The position numbers were made by a program, and so were the translations under genes. Positions 1 through 9,549 of a DNA stretch of 64,000 nucleotides are shown here, piece by piece; positions within the stretch are counted from its first letter, which is position 1; every line of letters starts with the position of its first letter. Source of the DNA: Peptostreptococcaceae bacterium VA2. GTDB taxonomy: Bacteria; Bacillota; Clostridia; Peptostreptococcales; Peptostreptococcaceae. The stretch spans positions 1,302,001 through 1,366,000 of the forward strand of contig JMMB01000007.1 of NCBI GenBank assembly GCA_000686145.1. The letters are read 5' to 3'. The notes beneath the pieces were generated by a model. That model searched no databases. It was not told where the DNA came from and saw only the letters and a program-made list of their open reading frames with translations.

Positions 1-803
1 ATAATTCTGAAAAAGCTCCGATAATTGAAAGTATAGATGATCCAAATAGATTAAATGAAGTTTTAAATAAGATAATTCCAAATGATTCAAATAAGCCATA
101 TGATATGAAAGAAATTATATATGAAATAATTGATGAAGGTGATTTCTATGAAGTTCAGCCATACTTTGCACAAAATATTATAACTGGATTTGCAAGAATA
201 ACTGGAGAAAGCGTAGGAATAATTGCGAATCAACCTAAATTTATGGCTGGGTCATTAGATATAAACTCATCTGATAAAAGTGCAAGATTTATAAGAACTT
301 GTGATGCATTTAATATTCCAATTGTAAATTTAGTGGATGTACCAGGATTTTTACCAGGAACTTCTCAAGAATACGGTGGAATAATACGTCACGGTGCAAA
401 AATGTTATATGCATATAGTGAAGCTACTGTTCCTAAAATTACAATTATAACTAGAAAAGCATATGGTGGGTCATATTTAGCTATGTGTTCAAAAGATTTA
501 GGAGCAGATATGGTTTTAGCATGGCCTACAGCTGAAGTTGCAGTTATGGGACCAAGTGGAGCCGCAAATATAATATTTAAAAATGATATAAAAAATGCTG
601 AGGATCAAAAATTAATGAGAGAAACTAAGATAAAAGAATATACAGAGGAATTTGCAACTCCATATAAAGCGGCTGAAAGAGGATATATTGACGATGTAAT
701 TGAACCATCACTTACAAGAATAAGACTTTGTGATGCACTTGACACATTATCTTCTAAACGTGAAGAAAGACCGCCTAAAAAGCACGGAAATATACCTTTA
801 TAG
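1..803 (+). CDS. mmdA: Methylmalonyl-CoA decarboxylase alpha subunit (carboxyltransferase), 3' part
   Basis: The reading frame is open from base 3, so the gene begins before the window; about 266 C-terminal residues are visible. They match the second half of biotin-dependent acyl-CoA carboxyltransferases: VDVPGFLPGT, EYGGIIRHGAK, KAYGGSYLAM, AWPTAEVAVMGPSGAANI and the terminal KKHGNIPL. This subunit moves the carboxyl group from the acyl-CoA to biotin on the carrier protein. The genes that follow (small membrane subunit, biotin carrier, Na+-pumping beta subunit) show it belongs to a sodium-translocating decarboxylase rather than a carboxylase. Methylmalonyl-CoA is the best substrate guess; glutaconyl-CoA or another acyl-CoA is possible because the N-terminal half is not seen. 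Confidence 0.82.
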   Translation, partial: NSEKAPIIESIDDPNRLNEVLNKIIPNDSNKPYDMKEIIYEIIDEGDFYEVQPYFAQNIITGFARITGESVGIIANQPKFMAGSLDINSSDKSARFIRTCDAFNIPIVNLVDVPGFLPGTSQEYGGIIRHGAKMLYAYSEATVPKITIITRKAYGGSYLAMCSKDLGADMVLAWPTAEVAVMGPSGAANIIFKNDIKNAEDQKLMRETKIKEYTEEFATPYKAAERGYIDDVIEPSLTRIRLCDALDTLSSKREERPPKKHGNIPL

Positions 804-817
804 GAAGGTGGTAAATT

Positions 818-1192
818 ATGAATATTAGCCAATTATTAGAATCTTTAAAAGATCCTTCAGCAGCATTAAGTATAGGCGATAAACTGCTTGCTGGATTTAG
901 TGTAGCTATACTTTCAATGAGTGTAGTATTTATAGTATTAGTTATAATAGCAGGAATAATAAGTTTATTACAAAGAGAAAAAATTAAGCCACAACCTACA
1001 GTATCATCTGTAGTTAATACCCAAGAAGTAAATAATGAAATACAAGATAATACAGAACTAGTAGCTGTAATTACTTCAGCAATTTGTGCAGCCACTGGAA
1101 ATAAAGCTAATAACATACTAGTTAGAAAGATAGTAAGAAGCAATAACTCTAAATCAAGTTGGGAAAGTATATCAAAGAATATTACTAAATAA
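818..1192 (+). CDS. mmdD: Sodium-pump decarboxylase small membrane subunit (OadG/MmdD type)
   Basis: This 124-residue protein starts at ATG behind a GGAAGGTGG site, 14 bases after the alpha subunit. One membrane segment (about residues 25-50, [20 protein letters not shown]) is preceded by a [11 protein letters not shown] stretch typical of OadG-like subunits. A polar linker and a short conserved C-terminal region follow ([13 protein letters not shown]...). In the family this subunit anchors and assembles the decarboxylase complex at the membrane. The operon position between alpha and the biotin carrier supports the call. Sequence conservation in this family is low, so the assignment leans on size, topology and context. 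Confidence 0.78.
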   Translation: MNISQLLESLKDPSAALSIGDKLLAGFSVAILSMSVVFIVLVIIAGIISLLQREKIKPQPTVSSVVNTQEVNNEIQDNTELVAVITSAICAATGNKANNILVRKIVRSNNSKSSWESISKNITK

Positions 1193-1215
1193 TGAACCAT
1201 AGGGGGAGTTTAAAA

Positions 1216-1584
1216 ATGATAAAAAAATACAATATAACAGTTAATGGAAATACATACGATGTAGAGGTGGAGGAATTAGGTAGTGAAGCCGTTTCTAGAC
1301 CACAAGCAGTGCAACAAAGTGCACCTAAAGTAGTAGCGCAAAAACCTCAAGCAGCACCAGTAAGTTCAGGTGCAGGAAGTATAAATGCACCAATGCCAGG
1401 AACTATTAATGATGTTCGCGTTAAAGCTGGAGATAATGTAAAAAAAGGCGATGTTTTATTAATACTTGAAGCTATGAAAATGGAAAATGAGATAATGGCA
1501 AGTTGTGATGGAACAGTTTCAAAAGTAAGCGTATCAAAAGGAGCATCAGTAAGCGTAGGGGACGCTTTAATAACTATAGGATAG
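1216..1584 (+). CDS. mmdC: Biotin carboxyl carrier subunit of the decarboxylase
   Basis: A 122-residue biotin carrier. The ATG at 1216 is chosen over the in-frame ATG at 1192 because AGGGGGAG at 1201-1207 lies just upstream of it; the extra eight codons would span that ribosome site. The N-terminal [20 protein letters not shown] is followed by a flexible Ala/Pro/Gln linker (about residues 28-55). The biotinyl domain contains EAMKMEN, whose Lys is the biotinylation site, and the preceding APMPGTI. It carries CO2 from the alpha subunit to the membrane beta subunit. A paralogue with the same layout is at 49033-49377. Confidence 0.93.
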   Translation: MIKKYNITVNGNTYDVEVEELGSEAVSRPQAVQQSAPKVVAQKPQAAPVSSGAGSINAPMPGTINDVRVKAGDNVKKGDVLLILEAMKMENEIMASCDGTVSKVSVSKGASVSVGDALITIG

Positions 1585-1610
1585 AAATTAAAAAGAAGGG
1601 GGACTTACCC

Positions 1611-2798
1611 GTGGGAGAAGTTATAACTGATTTTATTCAATCAATGGGTATTGTTAATATGGACTGGAGACAATTAGTAATGATTGTAATTGCCTGTGTC
1701 CTATTATATTTAGCAATAGCTAAAGGTTTTGAACCTTTATTATTAGTACCTATAGCTTTTGGTATGCTGCTTTCAAATATTCCACTTTCAGGAGTTATGA
1801 ATAGTGCAGTTTCTACAATTGAGCCTATAGGAAACGCAACAAATGGAATTATGGAGGCCGGTATTAGTACCAAAACGCCAGGAGGTCTACTATATTATCT
1901 ATTCCAAGGCGATGCACTTGGAATATTTCCTCCATTAATATTTTTAGGAGTTGGAGCTATGACAGACTTCGGTCCGTTAATAGCCAATCCAAAGAATATA
2001 TTACTTGGAGCAGCAGCACAATTTGGAATATTTTTCACTTTTATAGGAGCTTTACTTCTTGGATTTACAGCACCAGAAGCAGCTTCAGTAGGTATAATAG
2101 GTGGAGCAGATGGACCAACAGCTATTTACTTAACAACGAAATTAGCACCACATTTATTAGCACCAATAGCAGTTGCAGCTTATTCATATATGGCTTTAGT
2201 TCCAATAATTCAGCCACCAATAATGAAAGCTTTAACTACTAAGGAAGAAAGATCTATAGTAATGGTTCAAAGTAAGCATGTTTCTAAAAAAGTAAAAATA
2301 ATATTCCCAATAGTTGTTACTATAGTAGTATCACTACTTTTGCCAGCAGCAGCAACACTAATTGGGATGCTTATGTTTGGTAATTTACTTAAAGAATGTA
2401 CAGTTACTGATAGATTATCAGATACTGCTACAAATGCTTTAATGAATATAGTTACTATTTTCTTAGGACTATCAGTTGGAGCATCTGCTCAATCTGAAAT
2501 ATTTTTAAGCGCACAAACTTTAAAAATATTCGTTCTTGGAGTTGTAGCATTTGGGATAGGAACAGCAGCAGGAGTATTGTGTGCTAAATTTATGAATAGA
2601 TTTACTAAGGAAAAAGTAAATCCACTTATAGGTGCAGCAGGAGTATCAGCAGTTCCAATGGCAGCTAGGGTTGCCCATAAAGTTGCGCAAGAAGAAGATC
2701 CAGGTAACTTCTTATTAATGCATGCAATGGGTCCTAATGTTGCAGGAGTTATAGGGTCTGCGGTTGCAGCTGGAATATTACTTAGTCTACTTGGATAA
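1611..2798 (+). CDS. mmdB: Na+-translocating decarboxylase beta subunit
   Basis: A 395-residue membrane protein read from GTG at 1611, seven to nine bases after GAAGGGGG (1595-1602). Roughly ten hydrophobic segments are visible. The family hallmarks [24 protein letters not shown] and [15 protein letters not shown] are present. The beta subunit removes CO2 from carboxybiotin while exporting Na+, coupling decarboxylation to a sodium gradient. It is the last gene of the operon and is followed by a terminator at 2811-2856. Its closest relative in the window is the OadB-like protein at 49414-50544. Its N-terminal third has an insertion (about residues 60-85) that the paralogue lacks. Confidence 0.93.
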   Translation: MGEVITDFIQSMGIVNMDWRQLVMIVIACVLLYLAIAKGFEPLLLVPIAFGMLLSNIPLSGVMNSAVSTIEPIGNATNGIMEAGISTKTPGGLLYYLFQGDALGIFPPLIFLGVGAMTDFGPLIANPKNILLGAAAQFGIFFTFIGALLLGFTAPEAASVGIIGGADGPTAIYLTTKLAPHLLAPIAVAAYSYMALVPIIQPPIMKALTTKEERSIVMVQSKHVSKKVKIIFPIVVTIVVSLLLPAAATLIGMLMFGNLLKECTVTDRLSDTATNALMNIVTIFLGLSVGASAQSEIFLSAQTLKIFVLGVVAFGIGTAAGVLCAKFMNRFTKEKVNPLIGAAGVSAVPMAARVAHKVAQEEDPGNFLLMHAMGPNVAGVIGSAVAAGILLSLLG

Positions 2799-2810
2799 AA
2801 AATTATATGA

Positions 2811-2856
2811 GGAGTATCTCAAGATGAAGTTAATCATTAAGAGATATTCCTTTTTT
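2811..2856 (+). terminator. Intrinsic terminator of the first decarboxylase operon
   Basis: GGAGTATCTC (2811-2820) pairs with GAGATATTCC (2841-2850) and a T6 run follows. The loop contains a TTAATCATTA sequence that recurs in the terminator at 29251-29295. Confidence 0.8.
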
Positions 2857-3004
2857 ATGTATTGTCAAAGTATCTAAATCTATATATAATAACTAGTATA
2901 TTCTAAAAAATTAGCATCATAATAATTAAAAAGCATAAATTTAATATAGACACATATATATACATACAATATATTAACAATAAATAAAAAGGATGGGAAA
3001 ATAA

Positions 3005-3676
3005 ATGGGATTTTTTAAAAGATTAAAAGATGTAGTAGATGCAAAAGCAAATAAAGCGTTAGAAAAACATGAAGACCCTATAGAAATGTTAGATTTATCA
3101 ATAGTAAAAAAAGAAAAACTACTTCAAGATGCAAAAAAACAATGTGCAAACTTTATAGCATCAGTAGATGGGATTAGAAATGAAAAAAAAGAAATATTAG
3201 AAAAAATTGATAAATACGAAGAAGCAACTAAAGCAGCTATATTAAAAGAAGACGTAGAAAAAGCACAAAGCTTTGTAAAACAAAAATTAGATTTAGAAGA
3301 AAAATTAAAAAATAGCGAAAATAGGATAGTAGATCATGATGAGAAAATACAATTTATAAAAGATAAAATACAAGACTTAGAAATAGAAGTATCTAAAATG
3401 AAATCTAAAAAACAAGAATTAGCTACAAGACTTGATGTAGCTGAGATAAGCAATGAAATAAATGAAACATTAGCAGGACTTAGTGATGATAAGGGTATAA
3501 GTTTAGAAGAATTAGAAAAGAAAGTATCACAAAAAGAAAACTATGGTAAAGCCTTAGAAGACTTAAAACCTAAAAATGAAGATGCAGTTTTAGATGAATA
3601 TATAAATAGTTCACCTGTAGTGGATGATAAAATAGAAAAAGAACTAGAAAGAATAAAAGAGCAAATGAAAAAATAA
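3005..3676 (+). CDS. pspA: PspA/IM30 family membrane-stress protein
   Basis: A 223-residue, highly charged coiled-coil protein starting MGFFKRLKDVVDAKANKALEK, the usual amphipathic N-terminus of PspA/IM30/LiaH proteins. DPIEMLDLSI follows and then long helices rich in Lys/Glu up to about residue 190. These proteins polymerise on damaged membranes and help hold the proton barrier; that role is family knowledge. It heads a cluster with a Cys-rich protein and a secreted or membrane Gly/Ser-rich protein, which suggests an envelope-stress module. No regulator is adjacent. Confidence 0.85.
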   Translation: MGFFKRLKDVVDAKANKALEKHEDPIEMLDLSIVKKEKLLQDAKKQCANFIASVDGIRNEKKEILEKIDKYEEATKAAILKEDVEKAQSFVKQKLDLEEKLKNSENRIVDHDEKIQFIKDKIQDLEIEVSKMKSKKQELATRLDVAEISNEINETLAGLSDDKGISLEELEKKVSQKENYGKALEDLKPKNEDAVLDEYINSSPVVDDKIEKELERIKEQMKK

Positions 3677-3720
3677 TTGAGAAATAACCTTACTGTGATA
3701 TGCAAGGGAGGGAAAGTTTA

Positions 3721-4395
3721 GTGAATGAAACAATAGAAATCGAAAAAAATAAATACAAAACTACTTATACAGATTTAATGTTTGCATACGATGATTTAAG
3801 ACAAATTTTAGATGAAAAAGAACTCAATAAAAGAACTTTCATAAATAAACTAAATACTTTAAAAGATTATATGGAGCTTTTAGATAAACTAGAAGCTGAA
3901 AGTAAAAAAGATAAAGGCTTTTTTAATAAAATCTTAAAAACAGAAAAAAGCATAGATGATAAAATTTACAATTATTTAGATCATAACAAAAAAACAGATA
4001 TAGAAAAATTACAAAAATGTAGAGAATGTAAATGTAGAAATTGTACTAAAGAATGTTTTATGAAAGGATGTTTAAATTGTAGAGAACAAGAATATGTATT
4101 TGATTGTAACAAAGAAGATGCATTGCTTACAAAATCTACAGATCAGGTAACACTTTACAATGACGATAAAGAGTATGTATTTAATGTAGCGGGCTATTTA
4201 GTAGAAAAAGATGAAGAAGGTAATTTTTATAGATATGTTTATTTAATAGATAAACTAGATTATGATAATCAACATATATTAAGATATTCAAAGTTTAAAG
4301 GGAATGAAAGTTATGATTCAGTAATAGTAGATGAAAAGCAAGATGAACTTGTTAGAATAAATGATAAATTTATAGAGTTAGGGCTTAAAGTATAA
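3721..4395 (+). CDS. Unknown protein with coiled coil and Cys-rich cluster
   Basis: I do not recognise this family. The GTG at 3721 follows GGGAGGG (3706-3712), which excludes the longer in-frame start at 3700. The product is 224 residues. Its N-terminal 85 residues are predicted helical and charged. A compact block of about eight cysteines follows (CRECKCRNCTKECFMKGC then LNC and DC, about residues 100-133) and could bind zinc or form disulfides. The C-terminal 90 residues look like a small beta-rich domain. There is no signal peptide. It sits between PspA and a membrane-anchored protein whose start is one base after its stop, so the three are probably co-transcribed. Confidence 0.6.
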   Translation: MNETIEIEKNKYKTTYTDLMFAYDDLRQILDEKELNKRTFINKLNTLKDYMELLDKLEAESKKDKGFFNKILKTEKSIDDKIYNYLDHNKKTDIEKLQKCRECKCRNCTKECFMKGCLNCREQEYVFDCNKEDALLTKSTDQVTLYNDDKEYVFNVAGYLVEKDEEGNFYRYVYLIDKLDYDNQHILRYSKFKGNESYDSVIVDEKQDELVRINDKFIELGLKV

Positions 4396-4396
4396 A

Positions 4397-4936
4397 ATGA
4401 AAAAAAGAAGTATAAAGTTAATATCCCTTTTTACATTGTCCCTACTTTTAATCATAGGATCCCTAAATTTAGTTTTAGTAACTAAATCTTATGCATCTGA
4501 TAAGGAAAATAAAAATGAAATCTATTGTTTAGCTCAGTCAAAACCAAAATCAGGTGGATTTAGTTCGGGTGGAACTAAAAGTTATTCAAAACCAAAGAGC
4601 ACTATAATAAAGCCTGATTCAGGAGGATTTTCAACAAAACCTAATAAAACATATAACAATAATAATTCAAATAGTAGCGTAAAACCCGATTCAGGAAGTT
4701 TTTCAACAAAACCAAAAAATAATGATAAAACTTATGAAAACAAAGAGTATAAAGATTATAAAGGAGGAAGTAGAACTACTTTTAATAGAGGTGGATTTTA
4801 TGGTTTTTTTAATCCGTTTTATGGAATGAGACATGGATTTAGAACTAGCTCATGGATAACTAAAGTAGTTGTAACTATAACAATAATAGTAGTTTTATAT
4901 ATAGTTATAGACTTTATAAGAAATAGGAAAAATTAA
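4397..4936 (+). CDS. Exported or membrane protein with KPDSGGFSTKP-like repeats
   Basis: A 179-residue protein starting one base after the previous stop. The first 35 residues are a signal peptide or membrane anchor (LISLFTLSLLLIIGSLNLVLV). A low-complexity region follows with three to four copies of a KPxSGGFSxxP motif separated by Asn/Lys-rich spacers. A Gly/Phe-rich stretch (GGFYGFFNPFYGMRHGF) precedes a C-terminal membrane segment (about residues 150-172, VVVTITIIVVLYIVIDFI). This gives a two-anchor topology with the repeats between. The function is unknown. Its place in a PspA cluster suggests an envelope role. Confidence 0.6.
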   Translation: MKKRSIKLISLFTLSLLLIIGSLNLVLVTKSYASDKENKNEIYCLAQSKPKSGGFSSGGTKSYSKPKSTIIKPDSGGFSTKPNKTYNNNNSNSSVKPDSGSFSTKPKNNDKTYENKEYKDYKGGSRTTFNRGGFYGFFNPFYGMRHGFRTSSWITKVVVTITIIVVLYIVIDFIRNRKN

Positions 4937-4942
4937 AAATGT

Positions 4943-4976
4943 AAGCCTAGTATAAATTATAGCTAGGCTTTTTTTG
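4943..4976 (+). terminator. Intrinsic terminator of the pspA cluster
   Basis: AAGCCTAG (4943-4950) pairs with CTAGGCTT (4963-4970); a T7 run follows. Confidence 0.85.
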
Positions 4977-5054
4977 ATTTTAAATTTATATTAGTTATTT
5001 TTAAATAAAAAAGATAAATTAAAAAACTATTGATTTAAATAAATAAATGATTTA

Positions 5055-5075
5055 ATATACCTATAGGGGGTATAT
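5055..5075 (+). promoter_or_regulatory. Candidate copper-repressor (CsoR-type) operator
   Basis: A G-rich dyad, ATACCTATAGGGGGTAT at 5057-5073, extends to ATAT on both sides and lies 39 bases before the copA start. TACC-N-rich-GGGTA dyads of this kind are the usual operators of CsoR-family copper repressors upstream of copper ATPases (family knowledge). No csoR gene is visible in the window. Confidence 0.6.
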
Positions 5076-5113
5076 TTAAAATATAACCAAAAATTAGAGA
5101 GGAGTTACAAATA

Positions 5114-7609
5114 ATGGATAATAATATAGAAACAAAAACATATAAAGTAACTGGAATGACTTGAGCTGCATGTGCAAAAACTGCCGAGAGGGTAGTAAAA
5201 AAACTTGATGGAGTATTAAGCGCAAGTGTAAATATAGCTACAGAAAAAATAGAAATAGAATATGACATCAATAAAGTGGACTTTGAAAACTTTAGTCAAG
5301 CTTTGCAAAAAGCAGGGTATGGATTAGTAGAGGATACTAATTATAGAAATATAGAACTTAAAATAGGTAAAATGACTTGTGCATCATGTTCAAAAGCAGT
5401 GGAAAGAGTAGTTAAAAAACTTGATGGCGTGCAAAATATAAACGTAAATATAGCTACAGAAAAAGCTACATTAAGCTATGACTGCGATAAATTGAGGCTA
5501 TCTCAAATAAAAGAAGCAATAACAAAAGCAGGATATGAAGTATTACAAGAAAATAAAAATAAAGAAATAGATGAAGATAAAATAAGAAAAGAAAAAGAAA
5601 TGAAAACTTTACTTACAAAATTTATTATAGCTATAGGATTTTCAATACCACTATTTTATATAGCTATGGGACCTATGATTTCAAAACCTTTTGGACCATG
5701 GCCAATACCAAAATTTATAAGTCCAATGCATAATCCACTAAACTATGCATTAATACAAATTGCTTTAGTAATACCAGTAATGATTGCTGGGTATAAATTT
5801 TATATAAATGGATTTAAAGCATTGATAGGAAAAAGTCCTAACATGGATTCACTAGTTGCAATAGGAACAAGTGCTGCATTTTTATATAGTTTATATACAA
5901 CATTTAAAATATATACAGATAACATGAACGCAGGTCATGGACATCACCAATTATATTTTGAAAGTGCAGGTATAATAATAGCATTAATATTACTTGGGAA
6001 ATATTTAGAATCTAAGTCAAAAGGAAAAACAAGTGAAGCAATAAAGAAACTTATGGGGCTTCAACCAAAAACAGCAATAGTTATAAAAGATAATAAAGAA
6101 ATTGAAATTTCAATAGATGAAGTAGAAGTAGGAGATATAATAGTAGTTAAACCCGGAAGTAAAATACCTGTAGATGGTATAGTTGTAGAAGGTCACACAT
6201 CAATAGATGAGACAATGCTAACAGGAGAGAGTATACCAGTAGAGAAAAATATAGGTGACAAAGTAACAGGAGCTAGTATAAATAAAAATGGTAGTATTAA
6301 GTTTAGAGCAGAAAAAATTGGAAGTGATACAGCGCTATCTCAAATCATAAAGTTAGTAGAAGAAGCACAAGGTAAAAAAGCTCCTATAGCTAAATTAGCA
6401 GATACAGTATCAGGATACTTTGTACCAGTGGTAATACTTATTGCAATATTATCAGCAGTTTTATGGTTTGTAATAGGAAATAAAGATATAGAATTTGTGC
6501 TTACAATATTTATATCAGTACTTGTAATAGCTTGCCCATGTGCTCTAGGTCTTGCAACACCTACTGCAATAATGGTAGGAACAGGAAAAGGTGCTGAAAA
6601 TGGAATACTGATAAAGGGCGGAAAAAGTTTAGAATTAGCTCATAAAGTAGACACTGTAATCTTTGATAAGACAGGAACAATAACAGAAGGGAAACCAAGT
6701 GTTACAGATATAATTGTAGAAAATGAAATAGACGAATGCTATCTTTTACAAATAGCAGCAAGTGCAGAAAAAGGTTCAGAACATCCACTTGGAGAGTCTA
6801 TTGTAAAATTTGCAATAGATAAAAATATAGAATTTATGAAAGTAGAAAAGTTTAATGCAATACCTGGTCATGGTATAGAAGTAAGCATAGATAATAAAAG
6901 CATATTACTTGGAAATAAAAAGCTTATGAATGATAGAAAAATAGAACTAAAGAATTTACAAGCTAAAAGTGATGAATTAGCAGGTGATGGAAAAACACCT
7001 ATGTATATAGCAATAGATAATAGATTAGGAGGTATAATAGCAGTAGCTGATATAGTGAAGCCAAGTAGTAAAAAAGCTATAGAGAAGCTTCACAGTATGG
7101 GAATTAAAGTAGCTATGGTTACAGGAGACAATAAAAAAACTGCAAATGCTATAGCAAAACAAGTGGGAATAGATATAGTACTTGCAGAAGTATTACCACA
7201 AGATAAGTCTAATGAAGTTAAAAAACTTCAACAGCAAGGGAAATTTGTTGCGATGGTTGGAGATGGAATTAACGATGCACCAGCTCTAGCAAAAGCAGAT
7301 ATAGGGATTGCAATAGGAAGTGGAACAGATGTTGCAATTGAGTCTGCGGATATAGTACTTATGAAAAGCGACTTAATGGATGTACCAACAGCTATAAAAT
7401 TAAGTAAAGAAACTATAAAAAATATAAAACAAAATTTATTTTGGGCCTTTGGGTATAATACTGTTGGTATACCAATAGCAGCAGGAGTTTTATATATGTT
7501 TGGAGGACCACTATTAAGTCCAATGTTTGCAGCTGCGGCAATGAGTTTAAGTTCTGTATCAGTTGTAAGTAATGCACTTAGACTTAAGGGTTTTAAAGCA
7601 TATAAATAA
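5114..7609 (+). CDS. copA: Copper-exporting P1B ATPase with in-frame TGA read as selenocysteine in HMA domain 1
   Basis: The ATG at 5114 follows GAGAGGAG (5096-5103). Read with TGA 5162-5164 as selenocysteine, the product is 831 residues. HMA domain 1 (about residues 7-70) carries GMT-U17-AAC in place of GMTCxxC. HMA domain 2 (about 75-140) carries GMTCASC. Eight membrane segments follow. TGES, the transmembrane CPC site (474-476), DKTGT (phosphorylated Asp 518), SEHPLG and GDGINDAPAL are all present. It exports Cu(I). The region before the TGA reads perfectly as the start of an HMA domain. A hairpin 16-32 bases after the TGA fits a bacterial SECIS. If the TGA were a true stop, translation would need an internal start (for example TTG/GTG near 5276) and HMA 1 would be lost. 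The selenocysteine reading is inference, supported by the selenocysteine FdhF in the same window. Confidence 0.8.
5162..5196 (+). promoter_or_regulatory. Candidate bacterial SECIS element (UGA plus hairpin)
   Basis: After TGA 5162-5164, ACTGCC (5180-5185) can pair with GGTAGT (5191-5196) including one G-U pair. This leaves a GAGAG loop that begins with G, 21 bases after the TGA. Bacterial SECIS elements have an apical loop with an early G about 16-37 bases after the UGA. The codons forming the hairpin are GCC GAG AGG, whereas the equivalent Glu-Arg in HMA domain 2 is GAA AGA, the usual choice in this AT-rich genome. Confidence 0.6.
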
Positions 7610-7671
7610 AAATATAAGTAGCACTTGTGATATGATTTATAAATATTAAACTATGAAAGAGAGATTAATAT

Positions 7672-7763
7672 AAAAAAATTATAGGCATAGTGCTACTTTT
7701 TTTATTATGGGAGCGTTGTTAGGCATAATTATATTTTTCATACTTACAATAGGGTTAAAGTGA
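7672..7763 (+). pseudogene. Possible decayed small one-TM protein gene
   Basis: Two overlapping frames together encode one hydrophobic peptide. KKIIGIVLLFLL is read from 7672, and MGALLGIIIFFILTIGLK from the ATG at 7707 to the TGA at 7761. A one-base slip in the T7 tract at 7697-7703 would join them. Neither part alone has a convincing start and ribosome site. It may be only a remnant or a chance open frame behind copA. Confidence 0.25.
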
Positions 7764-7789
7764 ATAAAAGTATTATTTTCTAAAAGCTA

Positions 7790-7818
7790 TTGAGAGTTTA
7801 TACTTCTGTCCGTATTAT
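7790..7818 (+). promoter_or_regulatory. Promoter of the cytolysin gene
   Basis: TTGAGA (7790-7795) and TATTAT (7813-7818) are separated by 17 bases, 24 bases before the cytolysin ATG. No VirR-box-like repeats (as found before perfringolysin) were seen. Confidence 0.6.
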
Positions 7819-7842
7819 AGTAAAAAGAGGGGGAATAAACTT

Positions 7843-9351
7843 ATGAAAAAAATTAAACGATTTAAAACAATGAATCTAGTAGTGTGTTTTGCAATTACAT
7901 TATGCATGTGTACACAGACTTTTGTTAGCTTCGCGGCAACAAATACTACTAATCAAGAAGATGTTGACTTAGGTATATCAAACTTGAAGTACAACAGAAA
8001 TGAAGTATTAGCAGCGAAAGGTGACACAATAGAAAGCTTTACTCCAAAAGAAGGCATTAATTCAAATGATAAATTTATAGTAGTAGAGCGTCAAAAAAAA
8101 TCACTTACGACATCACCAGTAGATATTTCAATTATTGACTCTGTAACTAATCGTACATATCCTGGGGTATTACAACTAGCAGATGATGATTTTGTTGAAA
8201 ATCGACCTAGCGTCTTAACGTGTAAAAGAAAGCCCATAAATATTAGTATAGATTTACCAGGTATGAAAAATGAAAATACAATGAAAGTAGAAAACCCTAC
8301 ATATGGAAATGTGTCTGGAGCAGTAGATGAACTAGTGTCTAATTGGAGTGATAAGTATTCACAAACACATACATTACCTGCAAGAACACAGTATTCAGAA
8401 TCTATGGTTTACAGCAAATCTCAAATAGCAAGCTCACTTAATGTTAATGGTAAAGTTCTTAATGATTCTCTTGGAATAGATTTTAATGCTATATCAAATG
8501 GTGAGAAGAAAGTGATGGTTTTAGCATATAAGCAAATTTATTATACTGTAAGTGCAGAACTACCTAATAATCCATCAGAAGTTTTTGATGATAGTGTTAG
8601 CTTTAACGAATTAACTCGTAAAGGTGTAAGCAATGAAGCACCACCACTTATGGTATCAAATGTTGCTTATGGAAGAACTATTTATGTAAAATTAGAAACT
8701 ACATCTAAGAGTAAAGATGTACAAGCTGCTTTTAAGGCACTAATAAAAGGCAATAATGTAAGTAGTAATCAACAGTATAAAGATATTTATGAAGACAGTT
8801 CATTTACTGCTGTAGTATTAGGTGGAGATGCACAAGAACATAACAAGGTTGTTACAAAAGACTTTGATGAAATAAGAAATGTAATTAAGGACAATGCAGA
8901 ATTTAGCTTAAAAAACCCTGCATATCCAATTTCATATACAAGTGTTTTCTTAAAAAATAATGCTATTGCTGCTGTACATAATAAAACAGATTATATTGAG
9001 ACAACATCTACAGAATATTCTAAAGGAAAAATAAATCTTGATCATAGTGGTGCATATGTTGCTCAATTTGAAGTAGCATGGGACGAATTTTCATATGATG
9101 AAAATGGAAAAGAAGTATTAACTCATAAGACATGGGATGGAAATTACAAAGATAAAACAGCACATTTTTCTACGACAATACCACTTCAAGCGAATACTAA
9201 AAATATAAGAATTTTAGCAAAAGAATGCACAGGGCTTGCTTGGGAATGGTGGAGAAATGTTATTAATGAATATAATGTACCTCTAACTAATAATATAAAT
9301 GTTTCAATTTGGGGGACTACACTTTATCCAAGATCTAGTATAACTTATTAA
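7843..9351 (+). CDS. Cholesterol-dependent cytolysin (thiol-activated, perfringolysin-like)
   Basis: This 502-residue secreted pore-forming toxin starts at ATG after AGAGGGGG (7826-7833). A signal peptide covers about residues 1-32 (hydrophobic core [11 protein letters not shown], likely cut after SFAA). The canonical undecapeptide [11 protein letters not shown] is at residues 461-471, and the Thr-Leu cholesterol-recognition pair is at 493-494 in the D4 domain. Length and motif positions are nearly those of perfringolysin O (500 residues). The toxin binds cholesterol-rich host membranes, oligomerises and inserts beta-barrels. It has its own promoter, and a perfect 22-bp hairpin follows. Neighbours are a copper ATPase and a two-component system, with no obvious toxin partner. 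Homologues are known in Paraclostridium/Paeniclostridium as bifermentolysin and sordellilysin. Confidence 0.96.
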   Translation: MKKIKRFKTMNLVVCFAITLCMCTQTFVSFAATNTTNQEDVDLGISNLKYNRNEVLAAKGDTIESFTPKEGINSNDKFIVVERQKKSLTTSPVDISIIDSVTNRTYPGVLQLADDDFVENRPSVLTCKRKPINISIDLPGMKNENTMKVENPTYGNVSGAVDELVSNWSDKYSQTHTLPARTQYSESMVYSKSQIASSLNVNGKVLNDSLGIDFNAISNGEKKVMVLAYKQIYYTVSAELPNNPSEVFDDSVSFNELTRKGVSNEAPPLMVSNVAYGRTIYVKLETTSKSKDVQAAFKALIKGNNVSSNQQYKDIYEDSSFTAVVLGGDAQEHNKVVTKDFDEIRNVIKDNAEFSLKNPAYPISYTSVFLKNNAIAAVHNKTDYIETTSTEYSKGKINLDHSGAYVAQFEVAWDEFSYDENGKEVLTHKTWDGNYKDKTAHFSTTIPLQANTKNIRILAKECTGLAWEWWRNVINEYNVPLTNNINVSIWGTTLYPRSSITY

Positions 9352-9372
9352 TTATAATTTAATATATATATA

Positions 9373-9421
9373 ATTCAATGCAAAATAGCTATGGTTTAAC
9401 CATAGCTATTTTGCATTGAAT
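9373..9421. terminator. Perfect 22-bp inverted repeat after the cytolysin gene
   Basis: The arms 9373-9394 and 9400-9421 are exact reverse complements around a five-base loop (TTTAA). No long T run follows on either strand. It may be a terminator, an mRNA-stabilising hairpin or a protein site. Confidence 0.6.
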
Positions 9422-9549
9422 AAATAACATTATTTCAAATTAAAAAATAAATTCATGTGAAATTCATATAGATATAAATTAGTTATGATAAAATTAAATA
9501 AGTATAAAAAAGAGTATAAAAATACAAACTTAAAGTAGGAGCTGATAAA

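Noticed and set aside
5162..5164. Ordinary nonsense mutation making copA a pseudogene
   Set aside because: The remaining 2.5 kb is intact, the TGA falls exactly on a metal-binding Cys codon, and a SECIS-like hairpin with atypical codons follows. It cannot be fully excluded without relatives.
7616..7698. Terminator of copA formed by AAGTAGCACT and AGTGCTACTT
   Set aside because: The arms are perfect and a T7 tract follows, but the 63-base loop is too long to be confident.
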